NCBI GenBank assembly: GCA_027559495.1 | Contig: JAMXSV010000028.1 | Span: 2,480,001-2,544,000 of the forward strand | Direction of reading: 5' to 3' | Source of the DNA: Aurifilum marmelostoma | Taxonomy: Eukaryota; Ascomycota; Sordariomycetes; Diaporthales; Cryphonectriaceae | Length of the DNA stretch: 64,000 nucleotides | Shown: piece after piece, positions 1-13,679 of the stretch | Layout of the letters: every line of letters begins with the position of its first letter | How positions within the stretch are numbered: position 1 is the stretch's first letter | The notes under the pieces: generated by a model | Seen by the model: the letters and a program-made list of their open reading frames with translations, nothing else | Databases searched by the model: none | Told to the model about the DNA's origin: nothing | Program-made: the position numbers and the translations under genes

Positions 1-1001
1 TGGGGCGGGAGCGGCTGGTCCACCTCCTCGATCATCTCACCGATGGTCTTGTACGATTGTGCAGGGAGCAGGAACAACTGCAGCAGGACGATGACCACAG
101 GCACCACGAGGTAGACCAGGAAGAACTTTTCGTGCCCGAACGCCCCCGCCGTCTTCTCGAAGATGAGGCGGTAGACGAGGAAGAGGGCGCTGGAGGCGTC
201 GAAGGCGCCTGTCAGGATAGCCAGGATGAGGCCCGAGTGCCTCGGAAAGGCGTTGGACAGCTGGAAGGAGGAGATGTAGGTGAAGGGCCCGCCGAGGGCG
301 AGGAAGAGATAGCCAAAGAGCAGACCGTCGAAGGGGAGAGACCTCTCGTAGGCCATGAGCAGGGAGCCCACGGCGAGGAAGAAAGCACCGAGCAGACCGC
401 AGACACGTGGGCCGAGGTGATCGAGGATGGTGCCGACGGGGAGGGCGGCGACGTTGGTCGATACGGCGGCGACGGTGAACATGAGGTTGAGGTGTATCTC
501 TACGCACGTGTCCACGTCGGCGGCGGCGGTGGTGGGGAGGAAGATGGAAGCTTCGGCCGCTTCCTCACCGGACTGACCCCCGCAGATGTCCTGATAGGCG
601 CCCTCTGCCTTCAGGACGGGCTTCAGCGCCGCATAACCGAAGACTACGCCTGCTGCGAAGAGGCAGTAGACAACAGTCACTGAGACCTGCACTATGGACA
701 GAGAGAAAAAAGGAAAAGAAGAGAGGGTCAGTTATTGATGTACGTGTACACGGCAGAGCACGAGTTGGTGAGGGACAGAAGGGGGAGGACAAAAAAACCT
801 ACAGAGTCTCTTCCACCTTGGGACCTCGAAGGCGCCCACAGACTCTATGTAGCCTGGCTTGCCGGCGTGAGGATCCCATGATTCTGGTAGAGGGTTGAAG
901 CTGAGCCTCCTGTCACGACTGCTGGGTGAGGGGGCCCTGGAGGATCCCGGGCTGTGCAGATGAGAGAATGTCTCGAGGGATGAGACACGGTTGAGGGACA
1001 T
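1..1001 (-). CDS. FMP42/SLC43-like MFS transporter (C-terminal part beyond left edge)
   Basis: This is the N-terminal part of a major facilitator superfamily membrane transporter. Exon 1 (803-1001, ATG at 999-1001) codes a hydrophilic N-terminus rich in Ser/Pro. A 111-bp intron (692-802, donor GTAGGT, acceptor CATAG) joins in frame to exon 2, which runs off the window at base 1. Exon 2 starts with a transmembrane segment (VSVTVVYCLFAAGVVFGYAA), then a luminal loop, a helix beginning NLMFTVAAVSTNVAALPVGT, the MFS loop motif ILDHLGPRVCG, and the helices LFLALGGPFTYISSFQLSNAF and LTGAFDASSALFLVYRLIF. This arrangement matches fungal FMP42 proteins, relatives of the SLC43 amino-acid transporters; the substrate cannot be told from sequence. 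The 3' end is missing. The family call is from recalled motifs, not a search. Confidence 0.75.
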
Positions 1002-4188
<3,187 letters not shown>

Positions 4189-4725
4189 ATGTCCGACAGG
4201 TCGAGGGGCATCTCTGAGGAGGAGCTCTTCATGAGCCGCCCTGCCCAGCATGATGACGACAGCCCTACCATCGAACCCCTAAGGATCTTTAAGCCCCAGA
4301 GCCCCAAGCCCGCCGACCGTTCAAAGTATTCCTACCCCGTGCCGACCTCTTCTGCGGCCTCCTCCTCCTCCTCCTCCAGACTAGCCTTCCCGCTGCCTCC
4401 CGGCGCATCCAGCTCTGCTGCCCCTTTGCCCTACCCCGACGACGACGACTACCGGGCCGCCCCCCAGCCGGCCCGCCCAGCATATACAACAGATAGCCGC
4501 AAGTCTTCGGCCGCCTCGGGTCGGATTCACGGTACCACCAGCCCGGCAAACGTTGCGCCCGGCGGCTATAATGACACATCGCCTCGCCTGAACCAGAGCC
4601 CTATCGACAGCGGTCGCCCTGGCCTCGCCGAGAGGAGAGGTGCTGTTCCCAAGCCCATCGTCAGCCCTACGAGCCCAAAGGTGGACAAGGACGAGCTGTT
4701 CGCAAAGCCTCTCCATAACCACCAC

Positions 4726-4797
<72 letters not shown>

Positions 4798-7700
4798 CCA
4801 CAGACTGTCTCCACGGCATACCAGAACAAGCCCTACTACCCTCCCCCGGGCGCCACAGCCTCAACCGCGAGCTCAGGCGCAGGCTCCCACCCCGCATACG
4901 CCCAGCAACGCCACGACCAAGGCAGTGGCCTCGGCGTATCGTCCGACAACATGAGCCGCTTCCCCTCCACGGCGTCCAACTCCACGACAAGGGCCAGCCG
5001 AGGCTCACCGCCGCCGCCGGAGACCCCCGTTGTCGAGCCAGGCAACATACCTGGCGGTGGGATCGAGGCCCGATACGCAGCCGCCGGAATCTCGGGCACT
5101 GCGACCCTCAGCAGCTTGCAGGCGCAGAGCGCTGCAGCCTCGCAGCGCCTGGCCCACTACGGCGGCCAGCCACCTCAGCAGCCGCAGCCCACGCGGCCTT
5201 GGACACCCACCGACGATGGCGGCACACACTCCCCCCCCCCACTGTCTATCAAGGTGCTGCACCAATAGCCAGCCCCGTTCAGGGCGGCGCCCAGAACTCG
5301 TCCCGGCCCACTGTCTCCAACCGTGACTCTGCGCTGCAGGTCAGCGTCCTGGAGCAGGACTTCCAGCGCATGCAGGCTTCGACACCTCCTCCTGCATACA
5401 CCACTGTGAACGCGAATGGTACGTCATCATCTTATCCCAATGAGAAGCAGAGGCCGGCGGCTGCTGCTGGGGCCCAGGGCAGCTCCAGCTCCACTCCTGC
5501 GCCCCAACAACCCTCTGCTGCTGCTGCTACTGCCACCGCCGCTGCCGTCCCATCATCGAGCAGCAATAGCAGTGCAGACCCGAACGCTGGGCGGAAACCG
5601 GCTGTGGCAGCTATCACCACAGCTGGACTGGGGCTGTCCTCGCCAGTGCCATCACTTCACAATGCCAATCACCCTGCTTTTGCAAACGATCAGAGGCAGA
5701 ACGAGCATCCAGCGCTACAGCACACGCCCTCCATCCTCAATCAGGCCCAATCCCCCCCCTCCACTGCCAGAAGGTTGGATCGCGCACCTGGACCAGAACT
5801 CGGGTCAATATTACTACATCCACCTCGCCACACAGGCGACGCAGTGGGAGTTTCCCAAGGGCCCGAATCCTATCCACCACGAAGTTACTCCGCTTTCTCC
5901 CGTGGGCTCGACATATGGAAACCCGCTGGCATCGCCCTTCCTGGGCGGGAAACAACCCATGGCATCGCCAGCATATCCTCCCTCCACCCCTGGTTATGCC
6001 GAGAGCATCATGAGCGTGGCCACTGCCACGCCATCAGCAGCCGGATTCTCCGGACCGCCACCTAGCGCCGGTGTAGACATGTATAAGATCATGCCTACCA
6101 ATGGCGTGTACTTTGGACCGTACCTGCGATACGTAAACATGGACGTTGAGAAGGGCCTGTGGCTGGGGAGCATCATGATCGTCACCGACTCCCCACAGCC
6201 TCCCACTATCCATATCCACCTGAGCCTGGACTTGTCTCCCAACCCACGGCAGCTCACCGCGCAGGCCATCTTTACACATCAGCGTTGGACATTCTACAAG
6301 TACGATATGGAGCTCAAGATGGGCGAGAGCACCACCGAGAAGTGGACCTATGCCGTCACATCGCACCTGGGCTGTACGAGGTATGAATTTGTCGTGGCCG
6401 GCCGGTATGAGAATGGGTGGCGGTTCATCGCGCACTCGGGCAACGACTTCTCCACGGGCACCTCACAGAACGAACGCTCCAAGCTAGGCGGTGCGGGCCT
6501 CATGTGGAAGGACGTGCTGCAGAAGAACGTCGAGTGCGGCGGCTTTCACGTGCAGCTTGGTCTGGGCGATCAGATCTACGGAGATAGACTGTGGAAGGAG
6601 GTGCCTCTGCTGCGGCAGTGGTTGAATCTGCAGGGCAGGGAGAATCGAAAGAATGCACAGTGGACAGCGCGGCACGAGGAGGACGTGTCACATGCATACT
6701 TCCACTACTACACCAGCCATTTCGACCAGCCGTTTCTGCGTGAGGCGTTTGCGCAGATCCCTCATGTCTTGCAGCTCGACGACCACGACATGTAAGTGTC
6801 ATGCATCCTTGGACTTGGATTGCCAGGAGAAGGCAAGATCTAGACTGACATGTCCATTTCTAGTTTCGACGGGTTCGGCTCATATCCTGCATACATGCAG
6901 CAGTCCGCCATCTTCAAGAACGTCGGCCGGATAGCAATCGAGATGTATCTCCTCTTCCAGCACCACACCACGGTGGAGATGTTGCGCAATGTCAATTCAG
7001 ACCTGGACCTCTTCACCATCACGGGCACAGGATGGCATTTCGTGAAATACCTCGGCCCATCCGTCGTTGTTGTCGGGCCCGATCTACGGTCCGAGAGAAA
7101 CCAGCAGCGTGTCATGGCGGGCCCTACGTATCAGGGCATCTTCCCCAAGGTCGCCATGCTGCCGCCATCCGTGCAACACTGCATCTGGATGCTCTCGGTG
7201 CCGGTCGTCTACCCGCGGCTCGACACGGTCGAGACGCTGGCCAACACATTTGCCACGGGCAAGAAGGCCGTCAATACAACGTATAACCTGCTGGGCAAGG
7301 CGACCTCGTCCGTGGCGGGCATCATCGGCGGCAAGGAGGTCGTCCAGCAGGGCTTCACGCAGGTGAAAAAGGCGGTTGGCAAGACCGGGCTCATGGGCAA
7401 CGTGCTGAACCAGTTTGGCGAATTTGACCTTGCCGAGGAGCTCAAGGACCTCTGGACGCACGACTCCAAGGACCTTGAGAGGACATACCTGATCAGGACG
7501 CTGCAGGGCATCTCACAGCAAAAGGGTATACGGATGACATTCTTTTCCGGAGGTGAGCCGACTAACCATATATTTCCTCCTTTTACCTTGTATCGTCGAG
7601 GCTGTGTACCCCAGAATACTGACTCGCTGCCTCTGTCTTATTTACAGACGTGAACTGCGCCGGCGCCGGGCTTGTCCACGACCCCTCGCACCCGTCCGAT

Positions 7701-8159
7701 CACAAGACCATGTACCAGATCATCACGTCGCCCATCGTGGCCGCCCCCGCGGGCAATTACATCCTCAAGATGCTCCACAACAATCGGCTCCTGTACGTAC
7801 CCCTCAACGGCCACCGGTCGACGCACGAGGTCTCGGACACCAAGGAGGACATGATGGAGATCTTCCACACCGACGCCTCGGGCGCCGCCCGCGAGCTCAA
7901 GAAGCTCATGGGCCGCCGTAATTACGCCGCCTGCGTCGTCTACGACCCGGATCAGATCAACAATGGCCAGCAGCAGCAGCAGCACGGCGGCAGCAACTAC
8001 GCCCACAGCATCGCCAGCGGTGGCAGCGGCGGGGGCTCGTCGGCTGGCCTGAGCAAGCTGAGCCTCGCCATCGACTTTGTCGTCCAGGGTGACGGCCACA
8101 TGCCGACTCCGACCAAGTATGGACCTGTTATTGTGCCGCATCTCGAGTTTGGGCATTGA
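4189..8159 (+). CDS. WW-domain and PhoD-like metallophosphatase protein, ~1267 aa (two frame breaks)
   Basis: This is a predicted cytoplasmic phosphatase/phosphodiesterase of the PhoD-like superfamily with a long disordered N-terminus. Exons are 4189-6791, 6864-7552 and 7648-8159; the introns (72 and 95 bp) have GTAAGT/GTGAGC donors and TAG/CAG acceptors. The order is a Ser/Pro-rich region, a Q23 tract, a WW domain (LPEGWIAHLDQNSGQYYY through TQWEFPKG), then the phosphatase domain with candidate metal-binding motifs LGLGDQIYGD and LDDHDIFDGFGSYP. ATG 4189 is the first good start; codons upstream are open only from a GTG. The frame is interrupted twice: at C10 (5231-5240), where one C seems missing, and at C8 (5752-5759), where one C seems extra. 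Correcting both gives 1268 codons including stop and keeps the WW domain whole. The true substrate is unknown. Confidence 0.8.
4729..4797 (+). repeat. Poly-glutamine tract, 9 CAG then 14 CAA codons
   Basis: Twenty-three consecutive Gln codons lie in the disordered N-terminus of the phosphatase gene, preceded by a short His run. The first nine are pure CAG and the remaining fourteen are pure CAA, so the tract consists of two adjacent homogeneous trinucleotide arrays. Confidence 0.95.
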
Positions 8160-8650
8160 GGATGAAGCTGAGCGAACGAGCGAACGAGCGAGCGAACGTG
8201 TGTACGTGTATGTATGAACGTGCGACGGTGGTTTGGGATGTTATTATTCGATCTAATCGACAATGATCTCTTATTCATACGAAATGCTATTCACAAGCAG
8301 CGAGAGAGAGAGAATGATGACATTGTTTCGAGAGAAAATATGGGCATGGAGTTCTGGGGCGTTGTGGTGATGTTCTGACTGGTTTGCCATATGCGACCCC
8401 ATCCAAGATGACCATTGCTGTTATTTGTTCACAATGAGAGCATGGATTTTCAAACCCACCGTGACCGAGATTGTACAATGCCTCATGTAAGGGCGCAAAA
8501 AGAAGAAGAAAAAGGGAAAGCGAGCATAAGCCTGTCGCGTTTCAAGCAGGGGCAGTACACCGCGGCAGCCATCACTATGGAGAAAGACAAGACACAAACT
8601 AGCGGTCGTCTGAAATATCATTGCCCTTGGTTCAGGACTGAAACAAGAAT
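8160..8650. other. Convergent 3' intergenic region
   Basis: This 491-bp gap lies between the stop codons of the phosphatase gene and the RBR gene. It contains an imperfect direct repeat of GAGCGAAC-type units (about 8170-8200) just after the phosphatase stop. No gene is evident; it should hold both 3' UTRs. Confidence 0.6.
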
Positions 8651-10054
8651 TCAAATAGCGTTAATCAGGTTCACACGAATATTCCTCCTGGATAACAACA
8701 TCTCGCTTATCCGCATCATCTCGCGCTCGACAATATCCAAAGCTCGCGCGATACGCACAACCGCCTCTTCGACGCCGGCAAGGCGCTGGCCTACAACCCT
8801 CCGCGAGAAGCTCTGCGGCTCACACGGCTCGAATACCGGCGCCGTGGGGTCAAGATGGCCATCAGACCTCCTGGCTTGTTGAGCTCGAATTGCTCTCACA
8901 GTGTCTTCGATCTCGAGATACGTGTCTCTGGCAAGCCGAGGAAACTCTATTTCCGGGGCGCAAATTGAAGTGATCTGATTCAGCAGCCTCGCATGCAACT
9001 CTTGAACGGCCTCGACTGGCGGCTGAAAGTGCTGCGCGTCCTCTCTCAACTGCGCCTCAACCTCGTTCAGAAAAGCTGCAACGAAAGCAACGGCGAGATG
9101 ATGGGCGTGTGACGTGCCAACGGACTGTTCTTGGTGGTGAGGACAGCTGTCCCTGTGGCTAGGAATCATGATCTGGCCAGGTACCCGAAAGCCTCGAGGC
9201 ATTCTTGCATCGTCAAAGATGACGGCTTCGCTAAGCTGGATGTGCTTGGCCGAGCGCACGTAGCAAAAGTGCTGCCCACATTCACCTGTAATGGAATGAA
9301 GGTCATCATTAGGCTTGAAGGATCAACGGAGAAAGGTATCTGGGAGCAGCAGCTACCAGGCAAGAACTTACATGTCATGTGTGCACAACCTCCTGAGCGC
9401 TCATATCGCTTGCCACAGCCGGGGCAGAGCCTGGTTGTCTGCACCAGCGTCCTCTCGCACTGTTCCTCTGCGATCTTGGCTTGCCTCGCGCCCTCGGTAT
9501 CGTCAAAATGGCGGAAGACCACCTCGTCATGGATGCGTTCGTGCTTGAGGCAGTTGCGCTTTGCGCAGTGGTGACACTGGAAGGTATCACGCGTCCGGAT
9601 CCTGGCCATCCTCACCCTCGCAGACTTGTCCAAAACCGCAGCCGAGATCGAGGCACCAGTGGAACTTTTCGTCACGGGAACGTGCCTGGCTACGAAGCAG
9701 CCGGTCGTATCGGTATAGTGGACAAGGTCAGTCATTCGCATGGAAGAAGGGCGAACCAGAAACATATGGGATGAAGCGAAAATGGAGAGAAGAGAGGGGG
9801 GCGGGGGTCTACAACGTACCGTTCAAAGGTGTCTGCGTCGAGGAGCTGACGAAAATCAGAATACTCGAGACGCCGAGCACAGCCCGGTCCCATACATCCG
9901 ATCTGCAGGGGTCCTTTGATATCGAGCATATTCTTGATCCATGATGTCCAGCAGAATGAACACAGCGTGGGCTTGCAGTCGCAGGACTCGTCGCCTCTGC
10001 TGGGGAAACTGGACTCGGACAGCTCCTCGGTGCACGAAGGACAGACGCGGAGGG
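8651..10054 (-). CDS. RBR (RING-IBR-RING) E3 ubiquitin ligase-like protein; 5' end unresolved, one frame break
   Basis: Exons read on the minus strand are 9820-10054, 9372-9689 and 8651-9285. The first codes a RING1-like array (VCPSCTEEL, then DCKPTLCSFCW, then IGCMGPGCAR). The second codes an IBR-like array (FHWCLDLGCGFGQ, FQCHHCAKRNC) and the start of RING2 (RLCPGCGKRYERSGGCAHMTC). The third completes RING2 (ECGQHFCYV) and adds an alpha-helical tail. Introns are 9690-9819 (donor GTACGT; long gap between branch and acceptor) and 9286-9371 (GTAAGT...TTACAG). Inside exon 2 the frame must shift near 9590: either a single surplus base, or a 49-nt intron at 9577-9625 with a weak GTCTGC donor. Exon 1 starts at a clear acceptor (CTAAC branch, TTTCTAAG), so at least one coding exon lies upstream but was not identified. 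RBR ligases transfer ubiquitin through a RING2 cysteine; here it would be in the GGCAHMTC-ECG segment. Confidence 0.65.
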
Positions 10055-10208
10055 CTTAGAAACCAGCCATGGTGTTAGATGGTGAGGTGCACAGTTCTAA
10101 AAGAATGAAGGAGGACCAAGAAATGATTGCATGTATCTTGAATGCTGTTGCCAGGGGAGATGAGGAAAACCAAACGAGTGTGTGCCGTTATATGTCGTGG
10201 ACGACGAC

Positions 10209-10249
10209 GAGGAGGAGGAGGAGGAGGAGGAGGAGGAGGAGGAGGAGGA
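10209..10249. repeat. (AGG)n trinucleotide repeat
   Basis: About thirteen AGG units on the plus strand follow three ACG units (10201-10209). The repeat lies in the presumed 5' region of the RBR gene; on its coding strand the units read as TCC. Confidence 0.9.
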
Positions 10250-10491
10250 TGCAAAGGAGGTGGTGATCAGAATGACAGTGTGACAAGACAATGGCTTTCG
10301 GTGTTCCGGCCAAGGCTACCCATGTTGCACCTTCCGTTGACCTGAAGTGATGATACTGCGGGCAAGGACATACAAGACAGCAGACTGCAGAAGGCTGGCC
10401 TCTACATCTTAGCACACCTGCTGTTGAGCATCTCTCGCCACCCATATACTACCTCATACACGATTCCGTCCTCTACTCCAAAGAGAGATCA

Positions 10492-10556
10492 CTGCAAATG
10501 AGGATGTAGATAGAACAACAGTGATTAATATACAGATTCATCGGGTACACACATAC
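10492..10556 (-). other. Candidate 65-bp intron in untranslated sequence
   Basis: On the minus strand the sequence has a GTATGT donor, an ATTAATC branch-like site and a TTTGCAG acceptor in a 65-bp span, typical of introns in this window. It lies between the HOS2 stop and the RBR exons, so it would be an intron of the RBR 5' UTR or of the HOS2 3' UTR. Confidence 0.4.
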
Positions 10557-10687
10557 CTGCAGGCAGACTACAGCTCATATACCAACAATGCTTCCTCCGA
10601 GTTAGCAATAGACTCGTGCTCGTGTCCCCTGACGGCCCAACGCTGTACCGCGACCACAAGTACGCCTCTTGTTCCTCTGTCCCTTGC

Positions 10688-12178
10688 TTAAAACTCCATA
10701 GGCATTCCGACAGCCTCCTCATGCAGCTTGCGCAGCGCATCGTCCCTCTCGTCCCTCTCCTCCTTGATTCTCGCCTCGACCTCGTCCCGTATCCCACCCA
10801 GATCGGGCGGTATCGTGCTCATCTGCACGCTGGGGGCGGCATTGACAAATCGCAGCTGCTCGCTTATGTGACTACGAATCTCCTCGATGCGCTTCGGCGT
10901 GTTCCTGTTCGGCTTGGGCGCCTCGAGAATCTGCTCCAGGGTCGGGAACAGCGTGTCCTGCCTGAAATGATCGCGCCAGGGCGCATGCATGGGAAGGGTC
11001 GCGTCGATCTTGTCGGCGGCGTCGATGGCGATGGACGTCTCGTGCGTCCACGCGCGGGCCACGTTGCGGGGCGTGTAGCCACCACCACCAAACAGGATCA
11101 TTGGGATGTTCTGTGCCTTGCAGAACTCCACGCATTGGCCGTGGCCCTGGACCTGCAGATTAAACTTGCCCAGGCGATCGCCCGCGAGAGAGTCCGCACC
11201 GCACTGGAGGGCGATCGCAGAGGGCCGGAACTTTTGGATCACCTCGCCGATGACGCTTCTGAAGAGCATGCCGTACTGCTCGTCCGTGATGCCATCCTGT
11301 AGGGGCACGTTGAGCGCGTGGTGCGCGCCGGGGTTCTGCTCGCTCTGTGGTCCGTTGTCGGTGAGAGCGCCGGTGCCAGGGAAGAAGTTCTGCGGGTCGT
11401 ACTTGTGGAAGGACACCGTCATGACCCGATCCGTCGACAAGAATGCCTCCTCGACACCATCGCCGTGGTGGACGTCGATGTCGATGTAGAGAACCCTTGG
11501 GTAGCAGCGCAGGAGCTGTAATATCGCAACGACAATATCGTTGATATAACAGAAGCCCGATGCCTCCGTCTTCTTGGCATGATGGAGGCCGCCACCCCAG
11601 GCGATGGCGATATCGGATTGCCCTGAGCATATCTTCCGCGCGGCATCTAATGAGCTGCCCGCTGACATGGAGCAGTAGTCGTACAGGCCCTCAAAGAGCG
11701 GGCAGTCAGATCCACCCAGGTTGAACTTTAGCTCTGTGCCAGGGTTCTCTATGTCCCGGGGTACTGGTTCTGGTGCGACGGTGGCCAGGAAGTCGAGGTA
11801 GTCGGAGGAGTGGAAGGAGTTGAGCTCCTCATATGTGGCCGCCCTGGCAATGTAGTTGTCCATGGCAAAGTTCATGCCATAGGACATGATGAGGCTCTTG
11901 GCCAGGGTCAGGCGCCAGGGCTTCATTGGGTGGGTGAGACCAAAGTGGTACTTTTCCATCTCAGGGTTGACATGAAAGGAAACGGTGTGACCCTTTGGCC
12001 TGGTTATGTTGTAGTTGAGCGCGGCACGCCTGCACTTGTTGAAGAAGGCAGCATTGTCGATCTCGCTTGCGCCACCTAGGGGGATATACTCCTCTACTAT
12101 CTGCTCATCGTGGTCCTCGGGCTTCTTGTGTGGCAGGTAGTTTGATTTTGGCGGGCGCCAGGCGTAAGGGTTCTCCAT
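10688..12178 (-). CDS. HOS2: Class I histone deacetylase, Hos2 type (496 aa)
   Basis: This is a zinc-dependent lysine deacetylase of the class I (Rpd3/Hos2/HDAC3) family, intronless. The ATG at 12178 is preferred over an in-frame GTG two codons upstream because MENPYAWRPPK matches the usual Hos2 N-terminus. The catalytic core is intact: HPMKPWRLTL near residue 83, GGGLHHAKK with the paired active-site histidines (199-200), YIDIDVHHGDGVEEAF with zinc ligands Asp235 and His237, LQCGADSLAGD with the third ligand, and FGGGGYTPRNVARAW. The C-terminus (an RFVNAAPSVQ segment, then a charged RIKEERDERDDALRKLHE helix) fits Hos2 rather than Rpd3. Hos2 is the catalytic partner in the Set3 complex and acts mainly on H3/H4 in transcribed genes; in several plant pathogens it is needed for infection-related development. 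Confidence 0.9.
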   Translation of the reverse strand: MENPYAWRPPKSNYLPHKKPEDHDEQIVEEYIPLGGASEIDNAAFFNKCRRAALNYNITRPKGHTVSFHVNPEMEKYHFGLTHPMKPWRLTLAKSLIMSYGMNFAMDNYIARAATYEELNSFHSSDYLDFLATVAPEPVPRDIENPGTELKFNLGGSDCPLFEGLYDYCSMSAGSSLDAARKICSGQSDIAIAWGGGLHHAKKTEASGFCYINDIVVAILQLLRCYPRVLYIDIDVHHGDGVEEAFLSTDRVMTVSFHKYDPQNFFPGTGALTDNGPQSEQNPGAHHALNVPLQDGITDEQYGMLFRSVIGEVIQKFRPSAIALQCGADSLAGDRLGKFNLQVQGHGQCVEFCKAQNIPMILFGGGGYTPRNVARAWTHETSIAIDAADKIDATLPMHAPWRDHFRQDTLFPTLEQILEAPKPNRNTPKRIEEIRSHISEQLRFVNAAPSVQMSTIPPDLGGIRDEVEARIKEERDERDDALRKLHEEAVGMPMEF

Positions 12179-13679
12179 GTCCACAGCTCATGCAAGCTTG
12201 GTGGTTTGCAGTGGTGAGGGTTTTTGCGTGAGTGGTTGCTTGGACTGGTGCTGCAGATGCTATTGGGAAAATAGATTCGCTGGCGAGGTCCTCGTGGAGG
12301 ACTGCAGCTCTCTTCTGTGCTGGCTGCTACCTCCCCAAGATGCTTGAAGACGGGCCCTCCAAAATCTGGTTGCTGTGAGCTTGTGTATAGGCGCGTGTAA
12401 ACTTTTGTTTGAAAGGTCACAGATCGCGTGTGGTTGCAAGTGGATGTTATTGATCTGGTACAGGGAATTTTCTGCAATAGGTGGGCTTGGTTGTTGCTGT
12501 GATCGGGGTGGAGGGAGGAGGGAGAGGAATTATGGTGGTGGTGATTGTAGAAGGGACGACGAGGGTCAGGATGTCTGCGAGGTTGAATCTTGAATCAGCA
12601 CAGACCCTACTGCCCAGGTGCGCTACTGGAATAGGTCTAGCTCACGCCAATGCCGCCAGCACCCCTCCTTGCTGCCAGCAGCAGGTACCGTGTACTACTT
12701 TTGGTAGTGGAGGGAGGGGTTCACAGCAGGCACCAAGGCTGGAGGGTCCTGAGGGGGAACGTTCTGGGTGCATCTTTAGCGCACCAGCCCTCTCTCCCCC
12801 AACCTTGCAGGGCTGGTCTTTGTCACCAATTAAGTCTTTTGACATCTCATCAACCTTCAGACTGGCTCCATCCCATCCCCATCCCATCCCATCCATCGCT
12901 CCTCTTGCTGCACACCTTTCATTATATATTTCACACATCTGCGAAGCGACACAGAGGACTCTCTTCTGCAGCATCTTTCCACTCGGCTTGTGACGTTGCA
13001 CCCCCTTCTCTGGAGGCTGCAGCAGTCCGCGTGCATGTGCTGTAGCACCCGAACCACCTCGAAGCCAGGCCTGACCTCTCTTGTCTCCATAAAATTTTCA
13101 GCCTCACGGCGGGAATCCATCCTCCTTGACGGACCCCCCCCCCCCCCTCCCCCTCCTCGTGGGTCTCGACTTTTTGGTGAATCCATCGAGAGAGCCCGGC
13201 ATCTTCCTGACTCCATCGTCAAGTCAGGTCAGGTCAGGCCAAAGTACAACACCAACTCCCGAGGTGAGCCCACTGGACTTTCTATCCCAGTTACCGGCGA
13301 GCCATCTACTTTTCTACCATGTTGCCGCAGTAGTGTCTACAAACCCAATCCACCCACCCACCCACTCCCTTGAACCTCCTCCTGTCTGCACCTGCCTTGT
13401 TCTTTTTTTTTCCACCCCTCTTTGTTTCTTTCTTTTTCTGTCTCTATCCTTTACCTTCATATGTAAAACGCGTCGGTCCGCCAAATGCCGCTCTGTGTCT
13501 GTATCTGTTTGGGTCACGCCTCGTCGTTCGCCTCTTGTCGTTACGCGCTGCTGCGGTGTGCTTGAGTTCTTGCGCGACCGCCTTGTCCCACAGCAGACAG
13601 ACAGCACACTTCCTCCTATATACACAGAGCCATTCGAACACCGTGTCTGACCGCGTCATCTCGCGCACCGGTTGACATC
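12179..13679. promoter_or_regulatory. Shared divergent promoter region HOS2 / YNG2
   Basis: This 1.5-kb region lies between the start codons of two chromatin-modifier genes on opposite strands. It contains a CATCC-rich stretch (about 12867-12897), a C14 run (13134-13147), three tandem TCAGG units (about 13215-13229) and long CT-rich tracts from about 13380 to the YNG2 ATG, typical of fungal leaders. No intervening gene is visible. Confidence 0.55.

Larger units (their letters stand above)
10055..10687. other. Spacer between RBR gene and HOS2, probably containing the RBR 5' exon(s)
   Basis: This 633-bp stretch must contain the missing start of the RBR gene and the HOS2 3' UTR. On the minus strand it has a well-formed intron-like unit at 10492-10556 (donor GTATGT, ATTAATC branch-like site, acceptor TTTGCAG). 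It also has a TCC repeat that would code Ser or Leu runs, and a CTAAC branch plus TTTCTAAG acceptor just before 10054. I could not choose a start codon. Confidence 0.5.

Noticed and set aside
10188..10445. MGGERCSTAG... open frame as the RBR first exon
   Set aside because: It ends in a poly-Leu repeat artefact and no donor in the right phase joins it to the RING1 exon.
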